Source: Bacillota bacterium
Lineage (GTDB): Bacteria > Bacillota > Clostridia > Oscillospirales > Oscillospiraceae
DNA length: 5,872 bases
Direction of reading: 5' to 3'
NCBI GenBank assembly: GCA_029777215.1
Contig: JAKOSQ010000224.1
Location: forward strand, 1-5,872
Position numbers and translations under genes: made by a program. Of the stretch, positions 1 to 5,872 are shown piece after piece. The notes below the pieces were generated by a model. It saw nothing but the letters and a program-made list of their open reading frames with translations, did no database searches and was not told the origin of the DNA. The stretch's first letter is position 1, and each line of letters starts with the position of its first letter.

Positions 1-358
1 CGAGGTGGGAGGCGTTTTTGTGCATGATGAAAAACTGGCTGCCGGCGCTGTTGGGCTGCATCGTGCGGGCCATCGAGAGGACGCCCGGGGTGTGCTTGAG
101 GTCGTTTTTAAAGCCGTTGCCGGTGAATTCGCCGCGGATAGAGTAGCCGGGGCCGCCCATGCCGGTGCCTTCGGGGTCGCCGCCCTGGAGCATGAAGCCG
201 TAGATGACGCGGTGGAAGATGATGCCGTCATAAAAGCCCTTCTTGACGAGGGAGATAAAGTTATTGACGGTGTTCGGCGCGATCTCGGGGTAGAGCTCGG
301 CCTTCATGATATCGCCGTTTTCCATTTCGATGGTGACGATGGGGTTCTGGTTTGCCAT
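1..358 (-). CDS. ppiB: Cyclophilin-type peptidyl-prolyl cis-trans isomerase, 3' end outside window
   Basis: Catalyses cis-trans isomerisation of X-Pro peptide bonds to help protein folding. I see no signal peptide, so it is probably cytoplasmic. The 119 visible residues carry the cyclophilin core: FHRVI (48-52, with the catalytic Arg at 50), GFMLQGGDP (54-62, with the active-site Phe55 and Gln58), and GVLSMAR followed by [12 protein letters not shown] (92-113), which forms the proline-binding pocket. It starts at ATG 358. An AAGGAA ribosome site lies about 10 nt upstream, in the 17-bp gap after smpB, so the two genes are probably co-transcribed from the smpB promoter. Family members of this short cytoplasmic type are about 140-175 residues, so roughly a quarter is missing beyond the left edge. 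The family call is secure. The symbol ppiB is by analogy with the short bacterial cytoplasmic type. Confidence 0.95.
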   Translation of the reverse strand, partial: MANQNPIVTIEMENGDIMKAELYPEIAPNTVNNFISLVKKGFYDGIIFHRVIYGFMLQGGDPEGTGMGGPGYSIRGEFTGNGFKNDLKHTPGVLSMARTMQPNSAGSQFFIMHKNASHL

Positions 359-375
359 ATCGGTGGTTTCCTTTC

Positions 376-837
376 TTATCTGCTTTTCATCGCGCGGTCA
401 ATCTCGCGGTCGGCGCTGCGTTTGGCTTCGGTCTCGCGCTTGTCGTGGAGCTTTTTGCCCTGACAGAGCCCGAGCTCGAGCTTGACGCGGCTGTCCTTGA
501 AGTAGAGCGAGAGCGGCACGAGGGCCAGACCGTCCTGCTGCGCGCGCAGGGCCAGCTTCTGGATTTCCCGCTTGTGCATCAGAAGACGCTTCGGCCGCAT
601 CGGATCGCGGTTGAAGATATTGCCCTTTTCATAGGGGCTGATGTGGACGCCGCGGGCAAAAAGCTCGCCGTCCTTCACCGTACAGAACGAGTCCTTGAGG
701 TTCACGCCGCCCGCGCGGACGGATTTGACTTCCGTTCCGAAAAGCTCGATTCCCGCTTCGTAGCGGTCGAGAATAAAATAGTCGTGAAAGGCCTTTTTGT
801 TCTGCGCAATGACCTTCACGCCCTGTGCCTTAGGCAA
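376..837 (-). CDS. smpB: SsrA-binding protein SmpB (ribosome rescue)
   Basis: SmpB binds tmRNA (SsrA) and carries it into the empty A site of stalled ribosomes for trans-translation. The 153-residue protein has the expected motifs in order: [10 protein letters not shown] (13-22), [24 protein letters not shown] (27-50; quoted here as the family's oligonucleotide-binding core: GTEVKS 34-39, NLKDS 46-50), HISPY (65-69), PLSLYF (108-113), GKKLHDKRE (127-135), and a basic C-terminal tail that inserts into the mRNA channel. The start is placed at TTG 837, which puts the protein at the normal family length of about 150-155. A GGGGGGAG ribosome site sits just upstream. The frame stays open to a further TTG at 864, but that lies at or before the predicted transcription start. 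Upstream rnr, a common neighbour, is absent; smpB leads its own unit with the cyclophilin gene behind it. No tmRNA gene is visible in the window. Confidence 0.96.
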   Translation of the reverse strand: MPKAQGVKVIAQNKKAFHDYFILDRYEAGIELFGTEVKSVRAGGVNLKDSFCTVKDGELFARGVHISPYEKGNIFNRDPMRPKRLLMHKREIQKLALRAQQDGLALVPLSLYFKDSRVKLELGLCQGKKLHDKRETEAKRSADREIDRAMKSR

Positions 838-841
838 CGCT

Positions 842-852
842 CTCCCCCCTTT
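842..852 (-). promoter_or_regulatory. G-rich ribosome binding site that fixes the smpB TTG start
   Basis: Read on the minus strand, AAAGGGGGGAG ends 4 nt before TTG 837. It is the only Shine-Dalgarno-like site near the 5' end of smpB, and it lies inside the longer frame that would begin at TTG 864. This argues that the 864 start is not used. The run of six G allows more than one pairing register with the 16S rRNA tail. Confidence 0.65.
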
Positions 853-868
853 CGTTTCTGACAAACGG

Positions 869-877
869 ATTATACCA
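869..877 (-). promoter_or_regulatory. Extended -10 promoter of smpB-cyclophilin unit
   Basis: The minus strand reads TGGTATAAT: a perfect TATAAT (869-874) with the TGn extension (875-877). No convincing -35 is present at 16-18 bp spacing (around 891-898), which is typical when an extended -10 carries recognition. Initiation would fall near 860-863, giving a leader of about 25 nt before TTG 837. The promoter call is from consensus match only. Confidence 0.65.
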
Positions 878-916
878 CGCTTTTTGCGCTTCGCCTATAG
901 ATAATTTGTAAAATCT

Positions 917-941
917 GCGCCGAGGCAAAAAAAAGCGGCGC
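917..941. repeat. Short inverted repeat between the divergent promoters
   Basis: GCGCCG (917-922) is matched by CGGCGC (936-941) around a 13-nt A-rich spacer. It lies upstream of both start points, so it is not a transcript terminator for either unit. It could be an operator or simply chance in GC-rich DNA. The rest of the 838-1047 interval holds only the two promoters, a leader hairpin and a ribosome site; no small gene is convincing. Confidence 0.25.
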
Positions 942-972
942 GTCGAAAGCTCTGGTAATCAGAAAATGCGTG

Positions 973-981
973 TGCTATAAT
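973..981 (+). promoter_or_regulatory. Extended -10 promoter of the Nudix-wal operon
   Basis: TGCTATAAT: a perfect TATAAT (976-981) with a TGn extension (973-975). The -35 region around 952-958 matches the consensus only weakly (about three of six). Transcription would start near 988, leaving a leader of about 60 nt before the Nudix gene. The element lies in a locally AT-rich patch and faces away from the smpB promoter. It is the only good promoter I see for the whole rightward set of genes. Confidence 0.65.
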
Positions 982-1003
982 TACTTTATATATCTGCAGG
1001 TTT

Positions 1004-1018
1004 CCGGCACCACGCCGG
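1004..1018 (+). other. Hairpin in the leader of the Nudix-wal transcript
   Basis: CCGGC (1004-1008) pairs with GCCGG (1014-1018) around the 5-nt loop ACCAC: five G-C pairs. No T-run follows, so it is not an intrinsic terminator. It sits 14 nt before the Nudix ribosome site (GGAGG, 1033-1037) and would leave that site free. A role in mRNA stability or initiation control is only a possibility. Confidence 0.35.
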
Positions 1019-1047
1019 CATTCCCGATACACGGAGGAAAACACAGC

Positions 1048-1584
1048 ATGGACTACACAGAAAAGCTCATCCGCCACATCAACGGCTACCACGGACTCAT
1101 TACAGACACCACACTCGACCGCGTCGAGCTGCAAAACGGCGGGATCGCACTGCGCGAGGTCATCGACCATCCCGGCGGCGTGACCGTCATCCCCGTTGAC
1201 GAGGACGGCTACGTCTACTGCGTGCGCCAGTACCGCTACCCCATCGCCGAGCACCTGCTCGAGGTTCCCGCCGGCAAGCTTGAGCGCGGCGAGGAGCCGA
1301 TGGAGGCCGCCGCGCGCGAGCTCTCCGAAGAGACCGGCATCACCGCCGCCGAATACATCTCCCTCGGAAAGGTCTATCCCTCCCCGGGCTTCTGCCGTGA
1401 GGTACTCTACATCTACCTCGCCCGCAAGCTCACGTTCGGCGTGCCGCACCTGGACGACGACGAATTTCTGGACGTGGAAAAGATCCACCTCGACAAACTC
1501 TACAAAATGGCTATGGAAAACGAGCTTGAGGACGGCAAGACCGTCGTCGCCGTGCTCAAGGCAATGAACATTCTCGGCGAGTAA
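1048..1584 (+). CDS. nudF: Nudix hydrolase, ADP-ribose pyrophosphatase type
   Basis: Predicted to hydrolyse ADP-ribose to AMP and ribose-5-phosphate in the cytoplasm, clearing a reactive NAD breakdown product. The 178-residue protein has a complete Nudix box at 76-98 (Gly76, Glu82, Arg90-Glu91, Glu94-Glu95, Gly97), with the metal-binding REx2EE core intact. SPGF (112-115) places a proline 15 residues after the box, the spacing typical of ADP-ribose-specific members. EVPAGKLE (72-79) leading into the box is also typical. Length fits the family (170-210). The start at ATG 1048 is preceded by GGAGG at 1033-1037; the frame is open further upstream to about 970, but that region overlaps the promoter. 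It is the first gene of the rightward unit, 43 bp before walR with no terminator between. Substrate is inferred from sequence; other nucleoside-diphosphate sugars are possible. Confidence 0.92.
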   Translation: MDYTEKLIRHINGYHGLITDTTLDRVELQNGGIALREVIDHPGGVTVIPVDEDGYVYCVRQYRYPIAEHLLEVPAGKLERGEEPMEAAARELSEETGITAAEYISLGKVYPSPGFCREVLYIYLARKLTFGVPHLDDDEFLDVEKIHLDKLYKMAMENELEDGKTVVAVLKAMNILGE

Positions 1585-1601
1585 ACTGTTCCGATAAAAC
1601 G

Positions 1602-1614
1602 CTTTCGCTGAAAG
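1602..1614 (+). other. Small hairpin overlapping the walR ribosome binding site
   Basis: CTTTC (1602-1606) and GAAAG (1610-1614) can pair around a GCT triloop. The right arm covers the first part of the walR Shine-Dalgarno AAAGGAAG (1611-1618). The stem is short and would be only marginally stable, so any effect on walR translation is a guess. Confidence 0.25.
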
Positions 1615-1627
1615 GAAGTGCGCGCCT

Positions 1628-2329
1628 GTGCCAAGAACGGTCCTGATCGTCGACGACGAGAAGTCCATCGTCGACATTTTAAAATTCAACCTTGAAAAAT
1701 CCGGTTACGCCACGATCTGCGCCTACGACGGCAAGGAGGCCCTGCAGCTCGCGCGGGACAGAAATCCCGATCTCATGCTGCTCGACGTCATGCTCCCCTT
1801 TGTCGACGGCTTCGAGGTCTGCAAAACGCTCCGCGGTGAGGGCGACAACATCCCCATCATCATGATCACCGCGCGCGAGAATGAGACCGACAAGGTCCTG
1901 GGCCTTGAGCTCGGCGCGGACGACTACATCACAAAGCCCTTTTCCGTGCGCGAACTGCTCGCCCGTGTCAACGCGAACATGCGCCGCCTCGCCCCGGCCG
2001 AGCCCGCCGCCCAGGCGACGGCGGAAAACGTCCTGCACTTCGGCGGCATCTCCATCGATCTCGACCGGCACACCGTCTTCAAGGTGGGCCGCGATCTCGA
2101 GCTAACGCAGCGGGAATTTGAGCTCATCAAATTTCTCTCCGCCACGCCCGGCAAGGTCGTCTCCCGCGAGGAGCTCATGACCGAGGTCTGGCAGTATGAC
2201 TACTACGGCGATCTGCGCGCCGTGGATGTCGCGGTCCGCCGTCTGCGCGAAAAGCTCGAGGACGATCCCGCGAACCCGGTCTACGTCATCACCAAGCGCG
2301 GCGTGGGCTACTATTTCGAGGGCGAATAA
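1628..2329 (+). CDS. walR: OmpR/PhoB-family response regulator WalR (YycF)
   Basis: DNA-binding regulator phosphorylated by its partner kinase; in Firmicutes WalR controls autolysins and other cell-wall turnover genes. The 233 residues hold a receiver domain (about 4-115) with the acidic pair Asp9-Asp10, phosphoacceptor Asp53 (LLDVMLP), Thr81 and Lys103 (TKP), then a winged-helix domain (about 135-231) with TQREFELIKFL (160-170), the recognition helix VDVAVRRLREKL (199-210) and the terminal hairpin ITKRGVGYYF (221-230). Length is that of the family (230-240). The start is GTG 1628, with AAAGGAAG at 1611-1618; no ATG lies at a suitable distance. It is followed after 38 bp by its kinase. The WalR identity, rather than a PhoP/PhoB-type paralogue, rests mainly on the neighbouring yycH- and yycI-like genes. 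Confidence 0.92.
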   Translation: MPRTVLIVDDEKSIVDILKFNLEKSGYATICAYDGKEALQLARDRNPDLMLLDVMLPFVDGFEVCKTLRGEGDNIPIIMITARENETDKVLGLELGADDYITKPFSVRELLARVNANMRRLAPAEPAAQATAENVLHFGGISIDLDRHTVFKVGRDLELTQREFELIKFLSATPGKVVSREELMTEVWQYDYYGDLRAVDVAVRRLREKLEDDPANPVYVITKRGVGYYFEGE

Positions 2330-2367
2330 GCGCGCATCAAATTGTTTAACGCTGAGGAGCCGCCGCA

Positions 2368-3813
2368 ATGAAAAAAAGTCTCTACACAAAGCTTGTTTTG
2401 ATCATGCTTCTGCTCATCATCTCGCTCATGGCGGTGGTGGGCGCGTTTCTGACCAATGAGATCCGCAGCTACTACCTCGAGGACTTCTACGACAAGATGA
2501 AGACCGTCTTCGAGGACCCGCAGCTCGCGGCCGATCTGCGCGCCGCGGCGGACGACTCAAACGCCCCCACAAAAATGGCGGACACCCTCAAAAACTATTC
2601 GAGCCAGCTCGGCATCGCCTCCGGCTCGCGCAACTACTACATCCTCTCCGGCGACACCGGCGCCTGGCTCATCGGCTCCGAGGCCGCGGGCGAAAATCTC
2701 AAAGCCACACGCAACATCCTCACGGCAATCGACGGCAAGGAGGGCACGGAGAGCGACGCGAGCGCCTCCTACATGGACCTCGCGATTCCCTTCCAGGGCA
2801 AGACCGGCAGCTACATCGTTTACGTCAAGGACAACAAGTCCTCCGTCCGCCAGCTGAGTTCGGTGCTCATCGGCATCATCGCGCAGGCCCTGCTCGTCGG
2901 CCTTATCATCTCGGTGCTGCTCAGTCTCCTGCTCGCCAAAGCGCTCGTCACGCCGATCGTGAGCCTCACGAACGCCGCCGAGCGCGTCGCCGCCGGCGAC
3001 TTTTCCTCCAAGCCCGTTTCGGACGCGCAGGACGAGATCGGCGTTTTGACGCGCACCTTCGACGGCATGGCCGGTCAGCTCGAAACGACGCTCGACGACC
3101 TCAAAAAGTCCGAGGAGATGCGCAAGCAGTTCGTCGCAAACGTCTCACACGAGCTGCGCACACCGATCACGAGCATCCGCAGCTACGCCGAAACGCTCAT
3201 GGACGCGGACGAGCTGCCGAAGGAGACGGAACAGCAGTTTCTCGGCGTCATCCTCAACGAGAGCGACCGCATGACGAACATCGTCGCGGACCTGCTCACG
3301 CTCTCGAAATTCGACGCCGGCAGCATCGAATTCCACTTTGAGCGCTTTTCCTTTGAGCACTCACTTTCGGACGTCTACAGCGCCATGCTGCTCGAAGCGC
3401 AGAAGCACGGCCACGATTTCACGCTTGAGATCGCCTCGCCGCCCCTGCCGGAAATCATGGGCGACCGCTCGCGCATCGAGCAGGTTCTCATCAACATGGT
3501 CACGAACGCCGTCAAGTACACGCCCGACGGCGGCACGGTCGCGCTCACCGCGGGGCGGGACGGCAAAAACGTCTGGGCCTCCGTGCGCGACAACGGCATC
3601 GGCATCCCTGCGGACGACGTCGGCAAGGTTTTCGACCGCTTTTACCGCGTGGACAAGGCGCGCAGCCGCGAGTCCGGCGGCACGGGTCTCGGCCTTTCGA
3701 TCGCCAGAGAGATCGCCCTCCGGCACGACGGCAGTCTGACGCTCGAAAGCGAGCTCGGCAAGGGCACCGTCATCACGCTGACGCTCCCGGTGGAGGGTCC
3801 CGCTCATGGATAA
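2368..3813 (+). CDS. walK: Membrane sensor histidine kinase WalK (YycG)
   Basis: Partner kinase of WalR. The 481 residues run: short basic N-terminus; TM1 (about 8-28); an extracellular sensor of about 135 residues (30-164) with a PAS/Cache-like look (YYILSGDTGAWLIGSE, 90-105, and a strand-rich end near 135-154); TM2 (about 165-190); HAMP linker (about 191-243) starting at a typical proline (TPI, 195-197); the phosphorylation domain with His261 in SHELRTP (260-266); and the ATP-binding domain with Asn380 (N box), DNGIGIP (408-414), FDRFYRVD (422-429) and GGTGLGLS (437-444). All catalytic motifs are intact. GAGGAG (2354-2359) lies 8 nt before ATG 2368. The cytoplasmic PAS domain found between HAMP and the phosphorylation domain of Bacillus and Staphylococcus WalK (about 610 residues) is missing. 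The 3' end overlaps the next gene by 8 bp. Confidence 0.93.
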   Translation: MKKSLYTKLVLIMLLLIISLMAVVGAFLTNEIRSYYLEDFYDKMKTVFEDPQLAADLRAAADDSNAPTKMADTLKNYSSQLGIASGSRNYYILSGDTGAWLIGSEAAGENLKATRNILTAIDGKEGTESDASASYMDLAIPFQGKTGSYIVYVKDNKSSVRQLSSVLIGIIAQALLVGLIISVLLSLLLAKALVTPIVSLTNAAERVAAGDFSSKPVSDAQDEIGVLTRTFDGMAGQLETTLDDLKKSEEMRKQFVANVSHELRTPITSIRSYAETLMDADELPKETEQQFLGVILNESDRMTNIVADLLTLSKFDAGSIEFHFERFSFEHSLSDVYSAMLLEAQKHGHDFTLEIASPPLPEIMGDRSRIEQVLINMVTNAVKYTPDGGTVALTAGRDGKNVWASVRDNGIGIPADDVGKVFDRFYRVDKARSRESGGTGLGLSIAREIALRHDGSLTLESELGKGTVITLTLPVEGPAHG

Positions 3814-5083
3814 GGCCAAACGCATCGACCGTCTGAAGGATCTTGTAATCGTCCTGCTGTTCGTCTCGGCGCTGCTGCTGCTCTATCGCGCCGTTTTTTA
3901 CGAGACGCCCTCCCCCTTCACGCGCTTTCTCTCCGGCAGCACGGCGGAAACGGACGGCACGGCGACGGCGGCGACGCTCTCGACGAAGCCCGCAACCGTC
4001 CTGGTGACAGGGCTCGACGGCACCCACACCGCCGCGAAGTACGACAGTGACGCGCGCGATAAGCTGCTCACGGCGTTTTCCGCCTCGCTCGGCGAGGCGC
4101 TCGGCTCGGCGGGCGACGCGCGCTCGGTCTCCGATGACGAGTGGCACTCCGCGCTCCGGGGCAGCGGCGTCTTCTTCGACTACCTCTACCCGCAGCCCCT
4201 GTCCGTCATCGCCGCCTCTCTCGGGACGACGGCGAAGGACTCCGTTGCCTCGACCTTTGCGCGCAGGCTCTGCCTTTCAATCGGTGAGGACAGCGTCCGG
4301 CTCTACTACATTGGCGCGGACGGCGGCATCTTCCGCTGCTCGACCGCTCTGAGCGCCTCCTCCCTGTCGGCAAAGCTCGGCGACTACCGCGGGGGCGAAG
4401 CGAAATATGCCTTTGAGCTCGGCGGCGAGTACGCCGCAATCGACCCGTGCTTCATCTTCTCCGGCGAGGACACAAAGCTGCAGGCCGTCTCGGCGGCCAA
4501 TCCGCTCACCGAGAGCGGCGAGCTGACGAAGCTTTTCACCATTTTCGGCATGAGTGCCCACGCCTCCTCCGGCTACATCGAAAAGGGCGGCTCCGTCGTC
4601 TATGTCGAGGGCTCGAAGTCCCTGCGCATGGACAACAACGCCGGCAGCGTCCTCTTCAGCGTGGCGGACGGCAGCGGCGTTTCGATCGCCCACAGCGGCG
4701 AGCTGACCACGGCGGAGATCGTCGCCGCCTGCGCGGGCATCTGCAAGGCCAGCATCGGCGCGGACGCCGGGGCGGCGGAGCTCACGCTCGTCTCCTGCGA
4801 AACGGACAACATGACCGGCGCGACGGACGTGAATTTTGCCTACGCCATCGCCGGCATCCCCGTCACGCTCGCGGACGGCGCGCCCGCCGCGACCTTCAAG
4901 GTCAGCGGCAGCTCGATCATCCGTGCGGAGCTTTGCTTCCGCCGGTACAGCTACACGGGCGAAACGCTCACCGCGCCGCCGGAGACAACGGCGGCGGCCA
5001 TTGCCAAGGCCGGCGGCGGCGAACCGCTGCTCACCTACGACGACCGGAGTGACGGCGTGGCCGCCTCCTGGATCGTCCGTTAA
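3806..5083 (+). CDS. yycH: YycH-like membrane-anchored regulator of WalK
   Basis: In Bacillus, YycH is an extracytoplasmic protein that acts on WalK together with YycI through their membrane helices. This 425-residue protein has that layout: a basic cytoplasmic start (MDKAKRIDRLK), one helix (about 12-31) as an uncleaved signal anchor, a Thr/Ala-rich linker (43-65), then a long extracellular part. The C-terminal region (about 340-425) has FAYAIAGIPVTL (344-355), a strand-rich segment with FRRYSY (378-383) and a terminal SWIV (421-424). Position directly after walK and before a yycI-like gene, the 8-bp ATGGATAA overlap with walK, and length near the Bacillus protein (about 455) support the call; overall residue similarity to Bacillus YycH is low. 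GGAGG at 3792-3796, inside walK, lies 9 nt before ATG 3806, which suggests translational coupling. Confidence 0.78.
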   Translation: MDKAKRIDRLKDLVIVLLFVSALLLLYRAVFYETPSPFTRFLSGSTAETDGTATAATLSTKPATVLVTGLDGTHTAAKYDSDARDKLLTAFSASLGEALGSAGDARSVSDDEWHSALRGSGVFFDYLYPQPLSVIAASLGTTAKDSVASTFARRLCLSIGEDSVRLYYIGADGGIFRCSTALSASSLSAKLGDYRGGEAKYAFELGGEYAAIDPCFIFSGEDTKLQAVSAANPLTESGELTKLFTIFGMSAHASSGYIEKGGSVVYVEGSKSLRMDNNAGSVLFSVADGSGVSIAHSGELTTAEIVAACAGICKASIGADAGAAELTLVSCETDNMTGATDVNFAYAIAGIPVTLADGAPAATFKVSGSSIIRAELCFRRYSYTGETLTAPPETTAAAIAKAGGGEPLLTYDDRSDGVAASWIVR

Positions 5084-5092
5084 AGGAGCGAC

Positions 5093-5872
5093 ATGGATAA
5101 CGCAAAGGTCAAAAACTATATCATTCTCGTGCTGCTGCTCGTGAACGTCTTTCTGCTCGCGATCGTGCTGACGAACGCGCTGCAGGAGCGGCGCGCCACC
5201 GCCGAGCGCAAGCAGGCGCTCTCCGATGTTCTCTCCCAGACCGGCATCCGTCTTGCGGACGGCGTCGAGCTAACGCAGTCTGTGCCCGCGCAGGTCACGC
5301 TCCGGCGCGACGAGGCGCGCGAGACGCAGATCGTCACGGCCCTGCTCGGCAGCGCCGAACGGAGCGACCTCGGCGGCAACGTCTACGTCTACACTGCCGG
5401 CAACGGGGGCGAGGCCAGGTTTCGCGGCACGGGCGACTTCACGGTCCTCCTCGGCGGCAGCGGCATGAGCGCGGGCAAAAGTCCGGTGGACACCGCCGCC
5501 GGGCTTCTGCAGCCGATGGGCCTTCGTGCCGACGAAAAGGCCGTGCATACACAGGGCAGCGGCGACAACGAAGACGTCACCTTCAGCTGCGTCTGGTCCG
5601 GCTCGACCGTTTACAACGCGCGCGTGACCTTTCATTTCAGCGCGGGGCAGCTTTGCCTCATCACCGGCACGCGCCTGTTCGACACGCAGAGCGCTCGCGT
5701 TTCGCTCGACAACTGCCCCGACGGGATCACGGTCCTCATGAACTTTCTGCAGTCTGTCCGCAGCACGGGCGACGTCTGCACGGACATTCGCAGTCTGGAG
5801 CTCGGTTACTTCATGAGCTCTGCCGTTTCCGGGGAGTGCACGCTGCGGCCCGTCTGGTGCGTCGAGACCGAC
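5093..5872 (+). CDS. yycI: YycI-like membrane-anchored regulator of WalK, 3' end outside window
   Basis: Predicted partner of the YycH-like protein in modulating WalK across the membrane. The frame is open from ATG 5093 to the window edge: 260 residues, with no stop. The N-terminus MDNAKVKNYIILVLLLVNVF resembles the YycI start of other Firmicutes (MD, a basic KxK patch, then a helix with an internal Asn before FLL); the helix spans about 9-27, as a signal anchor. The rest is extracellular, beginning with a charged stretch (QERRATAERK, 31-40) and including YNARVTFHFSAGQL (174-187) and the near-terminal LRPVWCVETD (251-260). Bacillus YycI is about 280 residues, so only a short tail should be missing. 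AAAGGAG (5082-5088) overlaps the yycH stop codon and ends 4 nt before the start, pointing to coupled translation. The next genes in related loci, walJ and htrA, would lie beyond the edge. Confidence 0.8.
   Translation, partial: MDNAKVKNYIILVLLLVNVFLLAIVLTNALQERRATAERKQALSDVLSQTGIRLADGVELTQSVPAQVTLRRDEARETQIVTALLGSAERSDLGGNVYVYTAGNGGEARFRGTGDFTVLLGGSGMSAGKSPVDTAAGLLQPMGLRADEKAVHTQGSGDNEDVTFSCVWSGSTVYNARVTFHFSAGQLCLITGTRLFDTQSARVSLDNCPDGITVLMNFLQSVRSTGDVCTDIRSLELGYFMSSAVSGECTLRPVWCVETD

Noticed and set aside
352..861. Plus-strand open frame opposite smpB (169 codons)
   Set aside because: It is the antisense shadow of a clearly conserved smpB, and its composition reflects the smpB codon pattern.
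907..912. TGTAAA, a half-site resembling the WalR box
   Set aside because: The known box needs two such hexamers 5 bp apart. No partner is present on either side, so autoregulation by WalR is not supported here.
970..1047. 26-residue N-terminal extension of the Nudix protein
   Set aside because: It begins upstream of the -10 element and would not be transcribed; GGAGG before ATG 1048 marks the real start.
1593..1598. GATAAA as a possible -10 before walR
   Set aside because: It differs from the consensus, lacks a TG extension and has no usable -35 at normal spacing.
895..1689. Long open frame on the minus strand across the Nudix gene (264 codons)
   Set aside because: It is antisense to a gene with a complete Nudix box, has no ribosome site or recognisable domain, and crosses the divergent promoter region. 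Such shadows are expected in GC-rich genes.
2330..2367. Possible terminator between walR and walK
   Set aside because: The 38-bp gap contains no stable stem followed by a T-run.
4447..5052. Arg/Gly/His-rich open frame of 201 codons inside the yycH-like gene
   Set aside because: The Arg-rich, low-complexity translation is typical of an out-of-frame reading of GC-rich coding DNA. No start signal is evident.
5270..5635. Minus-strand open frame opposite the yycI-like gene
   Set aside because: The plus-strand frame has a good ribosome site, a signal anchor and YycI-like features; the minus-strand frame has none.

Overview
The window reads as a stretch of chromosome from a high-GC, low-oxygen-type Firmicute, most likely a clostridium of the Oscillospiraceae / Clostridium cluster IV kind. 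The reasons are strong purine-rich Shine-Dalgarno sites in front of nearly every gene, Gram-positive gene content (a WalRK two-component system followed by yycH- and yycI-type genes), and strongly GC-rich third codon positions. The taxon is inferred from gene content and composition only. The sequence is almost entirely coding. The only gap of any size is the ~210 bp between two divergent transcription units.

Left side, minus strand (1-880): an extended -10 promoter (about 869-877) drives smpB, the tmRNA-binding protein of ribosome rescue. Only 17 bp behind it lies a cyclophilin-type peptidyl-prolyl isomerase that runs off the left edge. smpB is best started at a TTG at 837, because the longer reading would begin at or before the predicted transcription start.

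Centre (880-1047): an AT-richer island inside GC-rich DNA holds back-to-back extended -10 promoters, a weak inverted repeat between them and a compact hairpin in the leader of the rightward unit.

Right side, plus strand (1048-5872): a Nudix hydrolase of the ADP-ribose pyrophosphatase type, then walR (response regulator), walK (histidine kinase), a yycH-like gene and a yycI-like gene cut by the right edge. Gaps are 43 bp, 38 bp, an 8-bp overlap and 9 bp. I see no terminator between any of them, so they probably form one operon. WalK senses a cell-envelope state with its extracellular domain and phosphorylates WalR, which controls cell-wall turnover genes in relatives. YycH and YycI are membrane-anchored proteins with extracytoplasmic domains that tune WalK.

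I did not find a clearly new biological system. The points most worth checking are a WalK with no cytoplasmic PAS domain, the Nudix gene at the head of the wal operon, signs that the YycH- and YycI-like proteins are related to each other, and RNA structure around the GTG start of walR.
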